In this document: piece after piece, positions 36,935 through 49,070 of the stretch
Layout: every line of letters begins with the position of its first letter
Position numbering within the stretch: the stretch's first letter is position 1
DNA from: Calliphora vicina
Lineage: Eukaryota; Arthropoda; Insecta; Diptera; Calliphoridae
Length of the DNA stretch: 64,000 nucleotides
Direction of reading: 5' to 3'
Assembly (NCBI RefSeq): GCF_958450345.1
Contig: NC_088780.1
Coordinates: 61,105,533 to 61,169,532 of the forward strand
Position numbers and translations under genes: made by a program
Notes under the pieces: model-generated
The model's input: only the letters and a program-made list of their open reading frames with translations
What the model was told of the DNA's origin: nothing
Databases searched by the model: none

Positions 36935-37926
36935 GGCGGCATGAAATTACCCCACACGAAATAACACCCTAAAAATAAAATGAAATAACCCCTCAAAATT
37001 TGGGGCTTTATTTCATATGCAATAAAGCCCCAGTTTTGAAAATGAAATAAGACCCCAACGAAATGAAATAATTCCCTTAACAGAAATGAAATAACATCCC
37101 ATTATTGGGGTTTTATTTCATATGAAATAGAACCCCAATTTTTAAAATGGAATAAGTCCCCAAACACAGTGAAGGTGATCAAAAACAATTGGGGGTTTCA
37201 AACGGTCTGCTATAAGGTCATATTTTCATAATGTCCGATAGTTTAAACACAGTTTTGTTGTTTTTCAAACAAAAAAGTTTTAATCTAATACTTTTGGATG
37301 AAATAAAACTATATCTATTTGAATACGAAATATTAAGCTCATTGCAGAGGTATCGCCTCATAATATTCCTGCAAGATCTTCGCAATCGTCCTTAATTATA
37401 TTAAGAGCCTTTAACTCCTAATACAATTCTTCTTCGTTCTTGTGGTTGTGCTCAACATAATTCCTGGCAAGTAAGCAGTTACCAGCTGTTAGCACACTTA
37501 CTCTTGTCTTGCAAGTTTTATTCCTGTATTTACTTGTACTATTGAATAAAAAAGTCATTCTGTACCCAGTTTCAATTTTAAAATTAATTTTTATTCTTTA
37601 CAACATTTTTTGCACTGCGAAATTATCACGATCTTAACTTTGCGAAATTATCACTTCAACTGATGTCACAATTTTTTTTGTGAATGATAGATACAAATTG
37701 TTAATATATCGGGACATAATTTACAGATTTTTCGTTTTCTTTATAAATTAAAAAAATAAATTATCCCCCAAAATTTATATTGGGGACTTATTTTATATTG
37801 ATTTTTTCACAATTAAAAAAGTGAAATAATACCCCAAAAAATTAAATAACACCCCAAAAATCGTTGTTATTGCTCTCTGTACTAATTTTTGGGGGATAAT
37901 TTCGTGGGGGGTTATTTCATGCCGCC
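36935..37926 (-). mobile_element. Mutator-like element (MULE), 992 bp
   Basis: Ends GGCGGCATGAAATTACCCC and, reversed, GGCGGCATGAAATAACCCC. The perfect 9-bp duplication GTTCTAAGA (36926-36934, 37927-37935) is characteristic of Mutator-like elements. The subterminal regions repeat GAAATAAcaCCCCAAAA-type motifs many times in both orientations. A FLYWCH-like remnant is encoded on the minus strand. A second, incomplete copy starts at 38031. Confidence 0.75.
37385..37600 (-). pseudogene. FLYWCH-type zinc finger remnant
   Basis: The minus strand reads YRMTFLFNSTSKYRNKTCKT, then RVSVLTAGNCLLARNYVEHN and HKNEEELY. The order aromatic-rich start, C-x-x-R-V, and HNH (here EHNH) about 20 residues later is that of FLYWCH fingers, which occur at the N-terminus of animal MULE transposases. 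The first Cys of the finger is not seen where expected, and stops follow (after EEELY). No MULE catalytic domain remains. Identification is moderate; the element ends give independent support. Confidence 0.55.
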
Positions 37927-38030
37927 GTTCTAAGAGGCCTATGAATTTCATTCTAAAAGGCATTATTATTCATGATTTTCCGATTGAATAAAAAAGTATA
38001 CGTACATAAAAAAATTAAATTAAAAATTAT

Positions 38031-38285
38031 GGAGGCTGAAATAACCCCCCACGAAATAACACCCCAAAAATAAAATGAAATAACCCCCCAAAATTTGGGG
38101 CCTTATTTCGTATGCAATAAAACCCCAATTTTGAAAATGAAATTAGACCCCAACGAAATGAAATAATGCCCAAAACAGAAATGAAATAACACTCCATCAT
38201 TGGGATCTTATTTCATATGAAATAGAACCTCAATTTTTAAAATGAAATAAGTCCCCAAATACAGTGAAGATGATCAAGAACAATT
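38031..38285. mobile_element. Second MULE-like copy, left part
   Basis: GGAGGCTGAAATAACCCCCC and the same series of GAAATAA..CCCC motifs as at 36935. It runs to CAATTGGGGG, where the foldback unit begins. No right end is found. Confidence 0.65.
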
Positions 38286-38522
38286 GGGGGATTCAAACGG
38301 TCTGCTATTAGGTTATATTTTCATAATGTCCGATAGTTTAAACACATTTTTGTTGTTTTTCAAAAAAAAGTTTTAAACTAATAAGACTTTTTGAACTATT
38401 TTTATTGTTTTATCATAAAATAAAATTTTTTGTTTGAAGCACAACAACAATTTGTTTAAACTATCATAATATATTAGGACATTATGACAATATAATTTAA
38501 TAGCAGACCGTTTGAATCCCCC
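38286..38522. repeat. Foldback unit with GGGGGATTCAAACGG arms
   Basis: Left GGGGGATTCAAACGGTCTGC and right (reversed) the same, continuing TATTA..TTATATT..TCATAATGTCC on both arms. One arm also occurs at 37188-37260 inside the first MULE copy, so the unit was probably part of the MULE family or inserted in its ancestor. Confidence 0.65.
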
Positions 38523-39239
38523 AAATGTTTGTATTTACTTTTGGCAAAAGAATATAAAAATTGTTGTTAATACTTGTATAGTTTCCTGAACTGTAATCCA
38601 ACAACATGAACAGTTGCAAATTTGGGAGGCATTTGAAATAGCATCTGTCATTAGCTTCATATCGTATTAACTGCATATTTTGAGATATTTGCACAGAATA
38701 AAAACAATGTTTGGAGCTTTCTCTCTTTTATGACTTTTGGATGAAATAAAAACTATATCTGAATACGAAATATATTTGGGTTTAATGAGATTTGTTAAAA
38801 TATTGATGTGTAAATATATTTTGAATTAGTGTAATTTAACTGCTTAGCCACTCGTTAAATATTCTGGAGGTGTGATTTGGATCATTGTTTTGCAGTTACA
38901 AAACCTAAATGATTAGCACTTACTTTCAAATTGTCCTTTAAAATTTGTAAGCTGTCTCGGCTGTTTCCAGGTCCTGCAGCTGACATACAGCCTCACAACA
39001 TCAAAGACTCTAAATTTAATTTAAAGTTTGTAAATACTGTGACTGTATTTAATATATTAATGGCAACTTTGATCCGCTCATCTCTAGCATTCGAAGTCAA
39101 TGGAAAGTAGAATATCGGTAATTAGAAGAACCGGTTATAGTGGGAACCTGTTCACAAAACTATCCTGGGTATTATTAAAATATTTTTTTATCTGCTTATA
39201 CATTTTTTTATAAGTAAGTAAATGCTATAAAAATATTAA
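38523..39239. other. No gene recognised
   Basis: AT-rich, with no coherent frame or repeat ends. Confidence 0.45.
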
Positions 39240-39388
39240 AAGTTCAACTTTAGCCTTAACTGCTGAACCGATTTTAATGAAATTAAAATTGGAAATATTT
39301 CTCCATAAAAAAAAATATCTCTATCGATTTAAAAGTTACAGAGTTTTGGCCGATGAAAAACGATTCTGAGCCACTGTGGCAGTGTAAA
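39240..39388 (-). mobile_element. Fragment of the composite CAGTGG element, copy 3
   Basis: Reversed, it begins CACAGTGGCTCAGAATCGTT and TTTCATCGGCCAAAACTCTG and continues to TTAAGGCTAAAGTTGAAC, as at 10591 and 28363. Only the terminal ~145 bp survives. Confidence 0.7.
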
Positions 39389-39686
39389 ATTAAAACTATT
39401 TTGTAATGCGGCTGTGTGTCCTTGTGTCTGCAAAATAAGGCATTTAGGAAGGCCTCATACTGCATATTTTTCCCGCTGGGATACAAAAAAGTTTTAAATT
39501 GTTTTAAACGCAGTAACATTTACTTTCAAATATATACATTACATACGTATACAACTCATAAATACATATACATTAGAGTGACAATCAAATGTATGGAAAA
39601 CAATTGTTGTTCGAATTTTGAAGGGTGCCGGCCAGTATTGCCAGTTTAGCCTTTTTGAGGCTACATTTAGCCTTTTTATTTACTTT

Positions 39687-39879
39687 TGTTAAGACACACA
39701 ACTATTATGTTAAGACACACAACTATTCTCTTCAAGGGTTGAACAATTTATTGACAAATATTTGACAAAATTTAATAAATTTAACAAAACTAAAATGATT
39801 TAAAATAAAATTATTTAACAAAGTATTTTATAATACAAGTTCTTTGTAAAACTATTTAATATAACATATATTGTTAACA
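39687..39879 (-). repeat. Copia 3' LTR
   Basis: TGTTAAGACAC start and TGTTAACA end. The first ~22 bp (GTTAAGACACACAACTATT) is directly repeated at the LTR edge, in both LTRs. Confidence 0.9.
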
Positions 39880-39892
39880 CCCTTCCTCAAAC

Positions 39893-40464
39893 GACTTGTA
39901 TACCAGCATTGTTTCTGTGACATTCTAGTTTTGTTGAATTAAGAGGTTTGGTGAGCATATCAGCTAACATATTTTCACTTGGGCAATAAACGCATTTGAC
40001 TTGACGATCATCGATATGTTGTTATTTATTGTAAATATTTCTTCGTATCAATATGTTTTGTTCTGCAGCTAAATCGGTCATCTTCAACTAAGCGTAAGCA
40101 ACTTTGATTGTCCTCGTATATAACTGTGGGCTCAGTTTGGTTTTGGTTCATGCGTAACCATACAGCTTCTTTGCATGTTTCAGAAAGTGATATAAACTCA
40201 GATTCTGTAGATGATAAAGCTACACAAGTTTGCTTCTTACAACACCAACTAATACTGCCATTATTAATCTGAAAAATAAATCCATTATTAGATTTACGAT
40301 CAGTATTATTTTCAGCCCAATTAGCATCTGCGTAGCCTATTAGACAATTGTTGTTTGACTTATATAATTCAGCGGTTCCTTTTAAAAATTGCTTCATTCC
40401 AATCTTCTTCATTTGGGCAACAAACCTTTTGGGAAAGTATTGAAACACTGGATGTGATATCAGG
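39893..40464 (-). pseudogene. Copia RNase H domain
   Basis: Reads PDITSSVSILSQKVCC after the BEL junction, then LIGYADANWAENNTDRKSNN (Asp of RNase H), GSISWCCKKQTCVALSSTES (catalytic Glu nearby), CKEAVWLR, YEDNQSCLRL (Asp), RTKHIDTKKY and VKCVYCPSENMLADMLTKPL at the C-terminus. All landmarks of copia RNase H are present, but a frameshift near 40440 and another near 40030 separate them. The upstream half of the sentence, LLYISVNTR, is on the other side of the BEL element at about 47075-47100. Confidence 0.88.
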
Positions 40465-40469
40465 TCTAG

Positions 40470-40970
40470 TGTTTGAGGGTATCATAATTATTTTATTCGA
40501 GAAATTGTATTTTTCGTTTTCCCTTTTTATTTTTTACTATGGACTTTATTTTAATTCACCACTAATATAAATGTACATAATTCTTCCCTTTTTTTAACTT
40601 TTGAAATACAACTCTGTTAACTTTATGCAACACAATTATATTTTAGTTTTGAGAACTTTAAGACCATAGAGAACATAGAGCGGAAACTCGAAAAAAACTC
40701 AAACAAAAAAATTACTCAAAAAAGTTACACATACGAGTGTTGTTTTTGTTTTCACATAGTTTTTTTATTAATACATTCTCACCACTTAGGTTTTTGACAA
40801 CTGAGTTAGGTCGTTGACAGGAGAGTTTCCGCTCTATGTGTTTTCTCTATGTTTAAGACAACCTACTACATCTTTTTGAATAAATAAACAATGAAAATAT
40901 ATTATTTAATATAAAATATAAAGTGTTTGTTGTTTTTATTTACAATACAGTCCATTATAAACCGTGAACA
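40470..40970 (+). repeat. BEL 5' LTR with embedded MITE
   Basis: Same sequence as the 3' LTR except for the MITE at 40665-40851 and its duplicated 8-bp target. AATAAATAAACAATG near 40879 is a plausible polyadenylation region. Confidence 0.9.
40665..40851. mobile_element. 187-bp hAT-like MITE in the BEL 5' LTR
   Basis: Ends CATAGAGAACATAGAGCGGA and, reversed, CATAGAGAAAACACATAGAG, both leading to GCGGAAACTC. The perfect 8-bp duplication TTTAAGAC (40657-40664, 40852-40859) fits nTnnnnAn. Absent from the 3' LTR, so it arrived after BEL integration. Confidence 0.88.
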
Positions 40971-41646
40971 TTTTTTGGTCCGTTCGATCCGAATATTGTC
41001 GGTAATGTGAATGTCGTAAGGAGAAAAGCTCCATTGTCGTGAAAAGTGTAATTTCTATGTATTAATTGTGAACTTCCATTTATTTGTTGATAAATATACA
41101 TGACCGTGAACAGCACATACGCGTCGCGCTATACGTCGTAGTTTCGGTTGCATATATTAATATCGTTCATTGGAAAGTGACTCAAAAAAGTCTCAAAATA
41201 TAAAAGGAAGGAAAAAACAATACCACGGGAGTCTCAACACAACAACAATACGCAAAGTGAAGTGTAAAAAATCGAACATACATATATGGCAAAATAAGAA
41301 CAAATGTGACAGTGTTAGTGTACAGGTTGAAGACCATAGAATCAAATGTGATCAGTTAAATTCAATTTTGTTCGATGCTTCCCAAACTATAGTCAAAGAA
41401 TACAGAGGTTTTGAAACTTTGCTGTGGTATTCACCAAATTGACTTTTAAACTTTGAACGTGTGGCCAGGCTAGAATTCAGTGTGTCTAGGCTGAAAATTA
41501 AGTCAGAACAGTAGGTGTCAAGGCTAATTTTCAGTATGTATATGTCTATGGTAAAAATTGGGTCAGAACAGTAAGTGTGTCAAGGCTGAGAATATTTTTA
41601 TACCGTGAAATATAATTGAAATTGAATACTGTGAAAATTATCCAAA
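40971..41646 (+). other. BEL leader region
   Basis: Primer site, then about 650 bp of leader. A 90-codon frame at 41170-41442 is open but matches nothing I know and is probably leader sequence. AATTCAGTGTGTCTAGGCTG-type units recur three times at 41470-41590. Confidence 0.6.
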
Positions 41647-44600
41647 ATGGAAGTTTTAAGAAAAAAGCGCTCTCAAATGAAAAGGTCAATGACGCGAATT
41701 TACAATTTTGTCAACAGTCATAATGCAACACATGATGAAATAAAGGTACGTATAGTTGAACTTGATAATGTATATTCGAAATACAAGGATCTGCAGGATG
41801 AGTTGGATATTTTATGTGAAACTGAAGCTGAAACTAATATTGAAAATGAGTACAGGGATCAAATCGAGGATATGTTTTTCGCAATTAAGGCTATTTGGTC
41901 TAGCCAATCCCAAGCTAATTTGGACAACACCGTAGTGGAAGGTGCTTCGGCTAGTACTCCGAATATTATGCATGATTTAAGTACATCAATTCAGGCTATA
42001 GTACAACAAAAATCGACTACAACATCAATTCTTGAATGTGTATCAGCTACACTTTCATCAGTGACAAATATGCAGTCGAACAATGGTCATTCTGAATTGC
42101 GCATACCACCTATACAAATTCCAGATTTCGATGGAGATCTTTGCAACTGGTTAAGATTTAGAGACTTATTCAAGGCAATGGTCCATTCTAAGACCAACTT
42201 GTCTAATGTTGAAAAATTGGAATACTTACAAACGAAATTGAAGGGTGAAGCGTCATCAATTATAAAACATTTGCAACCATCGAACGACAATTATGCTATT
42301 GCTTGGAATCTCATATTGGAAAACTACGATAGACCAGATTTGATAGAGAAACAATATTTTGATTTGCTTTTTAGACAAAAATCTTTGAAGAATGCTACGT
42401 ATACGGAATTTAGGAAATTTTACAATAATACAGTGGAAGTTTATAATGCGTTAAAAGTTGTAAATGCTTCAATTAATTCATGGGATTCTATTTTATTATA
42501 CCATATTGAGGACAAACTTGATTCTGAGACCATTATACTATGGCGTAGAGAGAAAAAGGACAACGAACCTCAGACATTCTCACAATTATTAAGGTTTTTA
42601 AAGATACGCCTACTTGAACTTGAGGAAACTCAACCCAGTCCTTCTACAAGACAAAGACCGATCAAGGCGATATCTGCTACTACACAATCATGTCCTTTAT
42701 GTGGTGATAATCATTTATTATATAATTGTTCACAATTTAAGGCCTTAAATGTGAATGAACGCATAAAAGTGATACGTACGTCGGGTTCATGTAGAACATG
42801 CAATCTTAGACATAACACTCTTCTGCATATCGATACTCCACAACCTCAGGGTCGTCAGAATATGAACAACGCTTCAGTAAGCATCAATTCTAATCAACGA
42901 ATACAACAACAAACCACATTTTTGCCAACTGCTTTGATAATGGTCCGTGACAAGGACAATGTATGGCAGTCATGCCGTGCGTTAATTGATTCGGGCGCAC
43001 AGTCTACTCTGGTTTCAGAGGCTTGTGTCCAACGTTTACACTTGAATCGTACGAACGACAAGACATTAATTTATGGTGTGGGTGATAGTAACACCAACTA
43101 TACAAGGGGACGAGTTCAGCTTGAAATCTTTGCTCCAGGAACAAAAGGAACCATCATAGTTCAGACGTACTGTTTGTCAAACTTGACCCACTATCTTCCG
43201 TCTCACACCGTCGACAATAATGATCTACAGTTTTTCAACAACTTACATCTAGGTGATCCTGAATACTTCAAGAAAAACAAAATAGACATAATCATAGGTG
43301 CTGACGTATTTGCTCACTGCATTTTGGAAGGTAAAGTTACTTATCCATCCGGATCTCCAATTGCTTTGAATACCATTTTTGGGTGGATAATAATGGGAAA
43401 TGTCAATGAAGTCCAGCAATCAACATTTGTTGCCCATATATATTCAGATTTGGACATGCAGTTACAAAAATTTTGGGATACTGAAGACTGTCAACATCCG
43501 ACCAAACACTTGAGTCAAGAAGAGGAAATGGCTGAAAGACACTACACAGAGAATGTTGAACGCCAGGAAGATGGAAAATACATGGTCAGACTTCCCTTCA
43601 AATCAAGTCCAGTTGAACTCGGCGAGTCTAAATGTTCAGCATTAAAAAGGCTGGAATCAATGGAACGTAGATTTGCAAGGAACCCGGAACTTAAAGAGGA
43701 GTTTCATAAGTTTATGGAGGAATACGAACGTCTTGAGCATATGCAGCTCGCCCCAAATGGTGAAAAACAAGCGTACTATATGCCTCACCATGCTGTGCTG
43801 AAGCCTTCAAGTACAACAACGAAATTACGCGTGGTGTTCGATGCATCCTGTAAAACCTCGAACAACCTTTCCTTAAACGATCAATTGCTTGTTGGACCCA
43901 CAGTCCAGAACGATCTCTACACAATATTGCTTAAATTTAGGAAATTTGAAATAGGATTTACAGCGGACATTGAAAATATGTATCGACAGGTGACGATACA
44001 TCCAGCGGATAGACAATTTCAAACAATTTTATGGCGAAATTCTCCAGACGAGGCAACAAGGAAATATCAATTGACAACTGTAACTTACGGAACTTCTGCA
44101 GCCCCATTTTTGGCAACACGTACACTGCAACAAGTGGCCATTGATAATTCTACAGAGTATCCAACTGAATCGCATGAAATCATCAATAATTTCTATGTCG
44201 ATGATTACATGTCCAGTTCACCAGATTTGGAGTCAGCAAACTCTCTTCGTATTACACTATGTTCCATATTATCCAAATCAGGATTTAACTTACGTAAGCG
44301 GTCGTCAAACTCCCAACAATTTCGGGAAAACATAGAACCTGTTGATAGAGCATTTTCATCGGATACAATTATTGATTGTTCGGAAACTGTCAAAACTTTG
44401 GGCTTATTGTGGAACACGACGACTGATTGCTTCCAGTATAGCGTTTCATTAATGGAATCTTCTGATAAGATCACGAAACGTCATGTTTTATCGGAGATTT
44501 CTAAAATTTATGACCCTATTGGATGGTTGGCCCCAATGGTGATACGACACAAGATATTTATGCAGAAACTTTGGTTGAAAGGAATTAATTGGGACCAGGA

Positions 44601-44877
44601 ACTTCCCAACGAGTTAAAGAATGAATGGTTGCGACTGAAACAGAATATTCATCAAATCAAGGAACTTCAAATACCAAGATGGCTTCAACTAAGTCCAGGT
44701 GATCAGGTAGAACTCCATGGTTTCTCCGACTCTTCAGAGCTAGCATATGCCGCTGCAATTTATATTCATGTTACAAAACAGGATGGTTCAACTGCAACAT
44801 CCCTACTAACTGCAAAGACAAGGGTAGCAAATCACACTACCCCGTTTGGAGCTATGTGGAGCTCAGCTTATGGTTAA
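41647..44877 (+). pseudogene. BEL polyprotein part 1: gag, protease, RT
   Basis: An open frame of 1076 codons. Domains in order: N-terminal helical region (about 1-110); gag-like DUF1759 from IQIPDFDGDLCNWLRFRDLF (about 155); zinc knuckles CPLCGDNHLLYNC and CRTCNLRHNTLLH (about 350-400); aspartyl protease with ALIDSGAQSTLVSEACVQRL (about 445) and IIGADVF; RT from LRVVFDAS (about 728), with FTADIENMYRQV, GTSAAPFLATR and catalytic FYVDDYMSS (about 850); then a Pao-type connector (YDPIGWLAPMVIRHK) and the start of RNase H (LHGFSDSSELAYAAAIYI). The frame is lost at about 44835-44850, just before the PRLELCGAQL-type segment, which continues in the next frame. Start ATG is the first in frame after the leader and is preceded by AAA. 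Confidence 0.9.
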
Positions 44878-46744
44878 ACTGATGATTAAAGTAAAGGTTG
44901 CCCTGAATTTGAAGGATGTCAACATACACGGGTGGACTGATTCTACAGTAGTACTAGCGTGGATAAGCGATCATCCTCGGCGCTGGAAAACATTCGTTGC
45001 CAACCGTACTTCGTATATAGTGGACAATTTACCTGCAAGTAATTGGCACCACATTGCATCGAAACTAAACCCAGCTGATCTAGCTACCAGAGGTATTTCT
45101 TCTACAGATCTAATCAACAACACTTTATGGTGGAAAGGCCCAAACATGTTGCAGAATTATACTAATCAACCTCATTCAGTACATCAAATCTCAGAAGCAG
45201 TTCTTCGCGAGGAAAAGAAAACTATGATTGCTACAGCAGCTTCACATGTGATCAACGATATTGATTTAATTGACCGGTACTCCAGTTTTACTAGACTCAT
45301 CCGTATAACAGTTGGTATATAGCGTTTTATGCACAACTGCACATCTAGGAAAACAAATTCGGAAAGGAAATATAGTTTCATCACAACTACGGAACTTGAA
45401 ACAGCGAGAAGATCATTGATAAAATATTCACAACGGAAGAGTTTTGATCCTGAAATGCTAATTTTGTCGTCCGGAAAACCACTTTCAACAACACATAAAC
45501 TTGCAGCGCTTATTCCATTCATTGATGACAATGGTATACTTCGAGTTGGTGGTCGTTTGGAGAACGCGAATATTAGCTATGACCAGAAACATCCATGCAT
45601 CCTTGACAAGAATGAAAAATTGACGCAGTTAATAGTTGAACATTATCATAACAATTATCTTCATGCTGGTACACGACAAATGCAATATTTACTGGGCTTA
45701 AAATATTGGATTCCGAATATAACTTATCTTCTCAAACGGACTGTTTATAAATGCACAACATGCATGAGATTTCGCTAGAAACCTTATCAGCAGCGTATGG
45801 GTGAGCTACCATCATACCGTGTACAACCAGGATCTACATTTTTGAATGTTGGTATTGACTTTGCAGGTCCAATACTAATTCGCTCATGGAAAGGCCGTGG
45901 GTCGCGATCCTACAAATGCTGGATTGCCGTATTTGTTTGTTTGAATACCAAGGCAGTACATCTGGAAGCGGTGACTGAACTCACTACTGCGACTTTCTTG
46001 GCATCCCTTCGACGATTTACTTCTAGACGTGGTAAGGGAAGTCACATTTACACCGATAATGGTACCAACTTTGTTGGATGCAACCAGAAACTAAGGGCAT
46101 TGTACGAATTCCTGCAAAACTCCCAAGACGTTATCTTCAGAGAATTGGCGAATCAACAGATTCATTGGCACTTCATCCCCCCTTCAGCACCAAACTTCGG
46201 CGGCATCTGGGAAGCTGGTGTGAAGTCAGTGAAGTTTCATTTAAATCGTACCCTGGGCATGTCTTCCGTCACATATGAGGAATTGAATACACTACTATGT
46301 CAAATTGAGTGCTGCCTTAACTCACGCCCACTGTGTTTAAAATATGAAGGTGATCCTGATCCGATAACACCGGTTCACTTTCTAATTCTTCGCCCAATGA
46401 CAACTATACCAGACGAAAATTTGATGAACGTTAACATGAATCGCTTAACTAGATGGGAATACATGCAACGGCTGCTTCAGCAATTTTGGTTAAAATGGTC
46501 AACGGAATATCTTAGTCAACTCCAGAAAAGACCAAAATGGGTCCAGAAAATACAAAATCTGCAACAAAACGACATGGTGCTTATAAAGGACGAAAATCTT
46601 CCCCCTACAAAATGGTTAATTGGCAGAATTATGGAGACACATCCCGGCAAAGATGGCCTCGTTCGTGTTGCAACAGTGAAGACTACAACTGGTCTACTAA
46701 AGCGGCCTGTATCAAAGCTCTGCCCCCTCTTTGTTGAATGTTGA
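44846..46744 (+). pseudogene. BEL polyprotein part 2: RNase H and integrase
   Basis: Continues part 1 in another frame: ELCGAQLMVKLMIKV, NIHGWTDSTVVLAWI (RNase H Asp), LNPADLATRG. In-frame stops fall after LIRITVGI (45322) and after CMRFR (45778); otherwise the frame stays the same to 46744. Integrase zinc-binding HYHNNYLHAGTRQMQYLLGL with CTTC lies at about 45650-45765. The catalytic core has VGIDFAGPI (Asp), IYTDNGTNFVG (Asp, near 46057) and GGIWEAGVKSVKF (Glu), so all DDE residues are intact. A DUF5641-type C-terminal domain (KWSTEYLSQLQKRPKW, PPTKWLIGRI) ends at CPLFVEC. Three lesions in the whole protein mark a recently disabled copy. Confidence 0.9.
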
Positions 46745-46771
46745 AAGGGACCCTTTCAAGGTGGGCCGAAA

Positions 46772-47070
46772 TGTTTGAGGGTATCATAATTATTTTATTC
46801 GAGAAATTGTATTTTTCGTTTTCCCTTTTTATTTGTTACTATGGACTTTATTTTAATTCACCACTAATGTAAATGTACATAATTCTTCCCTTTTTTTAAC
46901 TTTTGAAATACAACTCTTTATGCAACACAATTATATTTTAGTTTTGAGAACATTAAGACAACCTACTACATCTTTTTGAATAAATAAACAATGAAAATAT
47001 ATTATTTAATATAAAATATAAAGTGTTTGTTGTTTTTATTTACAATACAGTCCATTATAAACCGTGAACA
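46772..47070 (+). repeat. BEL 3' LTR
   Basis: 299 bp, the undisturbed LTR; compare with 40470-40970. Confidence 0.92.
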
Positions 47071-47075
47071 TCTAG

Positions 47076-48050
47076 TGTTGACGCTAATATACAATAGAGA
47101 CCCAATTAATTTTCTGTATTCATCATTACAAGCCAAATTTTCAGATAATGATTTTCCATAACCAGGATCAAGTGGAAATTTTGATATTTTTGCATTTTCC
47201 AAACCGTATTCTTTAATTAAGTTTTTGATGTAATTTTTCTGTCGAATACAAAAATTTTAATATTTATCTTTTACAACTTCTAAACCTAGATGATGACGAA
47301 TTTCTCCAAGATTATTAATTTCAAAATTTTCCTTTAGTAAGTTTTCAATATTATCAATTGACTTTTTATTTTTGGCAGCTATCAAAATATCTTCGACGTA
47401 AATAAGTATATATATATTCCCTTCCTCGACGAGATATTTTGTGTACAAACAAGGATCTGCCGAATTTTGTTTAAATCCACCATTTAATAACACATTATGA
47501 AGTTTAATAATACATTTGCAGCTTGTTTTAGACCATATAAACTTTTATTTAATTTACAAACATGTTGTGGACTCTTTTCTTCAAAACCGGGTGGCTGCTT
47601 CATATATATGTCATTTTCCAATACACCATTTAAAAATGCAGATTTAACATCTATATGAACAACTATCATTTTGTTAACTCCTGCAACAGATAACATTGTT
47701 CTTAAAATTGTTTGTCGAACGACTGGGGCAAATACTTCATTATAATCAGTTCCATATTTCTGACTAAACCTCCTAGCTACTAAACGTGCCTTATACTGCT
47801 TTATATTATCATTAACATCACGCTTAATTTTATAAGTCCATTTACAACTAACTATATTAAGATTAGGAGGGGCAATTTCAATGTTCCAAGTGCCAGATTT
47901 CTTTAACATATATATTTCATCTTCCATGGCACGTAGCCATTCCTTCTTTTGTGAAGATTGAATTGCCTCATTATATGTTTTCGGTTCTACAATTTCATTA
48001 CTACTTGCTTGTAATGTTAATATATCTGGCTTCTTTCCTTTAGTACTTCT
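47076..48050 (-). pseudogene. Copia reverse transcriptase
   Basis: The minus strand reads SGTWNIEIAPPNLNIVSCKW, RLVARRFSQKYGTDYNEVFA, PVVRQTILRTMLSVAG, VVHIDVKSAFLNGVLENDIY (first catalytic Asp in IDVKSAFLNG), MKQPPGFE, CKLNKSLYGLKQAA, then in another frame DPCLYTKYLVEEGNIYILIY followed by VEDILIAAK, LGEIRHHLGLEV and DEYRKLIGSLLYISVNTR, cut by BEL. The active-site box is YVED where copia elements have YVDD, an Asp-to-Glu change at an invariant position. Frame breaks lie near 47490 and 47215. Confidence 0.9.
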
Positions 48051-48059
48051 AGCAGATCT

Positions 48060-49070
48060 TCAAACATTATTTTCCTTATCCATACTTTCTACGATCGGAT
48101 TTGTAATTGGACATTCAGAATTAGGGGTTTCAACAAAATCGTCAAGACTACAAAACGAATTATAGTCAGAAATTACAATTTCATTTGTGGTACTATTGTT
48201 TTCGCTTTCTTCAATCTGAATTGCTTCATTTTCATTAACATTTTTTTTTCTTTTGAACAAAGTGTTTCAATTAATATCTCCTTTACATCATTCTTATTCT
48301 TTATGATGTCCTTTTTCTCAGAATTTTTTATAAACTTAACATCTCTGCTAATTATAATTTTATTTGTTGCTATGTCAAGTTACCGATAACCTTTTGAATG
48401 ACTGTCGTATTCCACAAATGTATATTTTTGACTTCTGTTATCTAGTTTTCTTAATTTTTCTTTAGGGATATGCCTTTGAGCCAAATATTTTTAAATTTTC
48501 AATGTCAGGTTTCTTATTTTCCCACAATTCATATGGAGTAGTTGGAATAGAGCTTGATACTAAACGATTTTGTAAGTAGTTTGCTGTCAGAATAGCTTCG
48601 CCCCACAAATAATTGGGTAGGTTAGCATCGTTTAGTAAACACCTGACCATTTCAACTAAGGACCTGTTCTTCCTTTCAGCGACCCCATTTTGTTGTGGGT
48701 TATAGGGAACGGTTAATTGCTTAACTATACCAAGATTGTCTAAATATTTCTTAAATTCATTAGACTTATATTCTTCACCATTATCCGACCTAATTATCTT
48801 GGGATATTGTTGAAACTTATTTCAGACCATTTCTAAGTACATTTTAGTATTTTCAAAAACTTCAGATTTGTTGTGAAGCAGATAAACTACAGAATATCGA
48901 CTATAGTCGTCTATAAATGTGAGAAAATATTGAAAACCACTAGCTGTGTGCGTCTGCATTGGACCACAGACGTCAGTGTGAACTATGTCCATAACTTTCT
49001 TTAAACGGACTTTTGACCATTTTACTTTTGATACAAACTTAACACTTCTTTTTAATACCGCAATCAATAA
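48060..49070 (-). pseudogene. Copia integrase and linker
   Basis: Reads VMDIVHTDVCGPMQTHTASG and FQYFLTFIDDYSRYSVVYLL (catalytic Asp residues), KSEVFE, QQYPKIIRSDNGEEYKS-type sequence with a stop, PYNPQQNGVAERKN-like sequence, MVRCLLNDANLPNYLWGEAI, TANYLQNRLVSSSIPTTPYE and FGSKAY. The acidic linker before RT (48060-48260) is open. Frameshifts near 49040, 48830 and 48480 and several stops disable it. Confidence 0.85.

Larger units (their letters stand above)
40470..47070 (+). mobile_element. BEL/Pao retrotransposon, nearly intact
   Basis: LTRs at 40470-40970 and 46772-47070 start TGTTTGAGGGTATC and end CCGTGAACA. The duplication TCTAG (40465-40469, 47071-47075) flanks them. Leaving out the 187-bp MITE in the 5' LTR, the LTRs differ by three substitutions and a 7-bp indel that I can see, so the insertion is fairly young. 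A TTGGTCCGTTCGATCC stretch just after the 5' LTR is the likely primer site, and AAGGTGGGCCGAAA before the 3' LTR is the polypurine tract. The polyprotein has one frameshift and two in-frame stops. It is inserted in the RT/RNase H junction of the copia element, in opposite orientation. Confidence 0.93.

Noticed and set aside
41170..41442. Small basic protein encoded before BEL gag
   Set aside because: Open by chance in a 650-bp leader; no family resemblance and no reason to expect translation.
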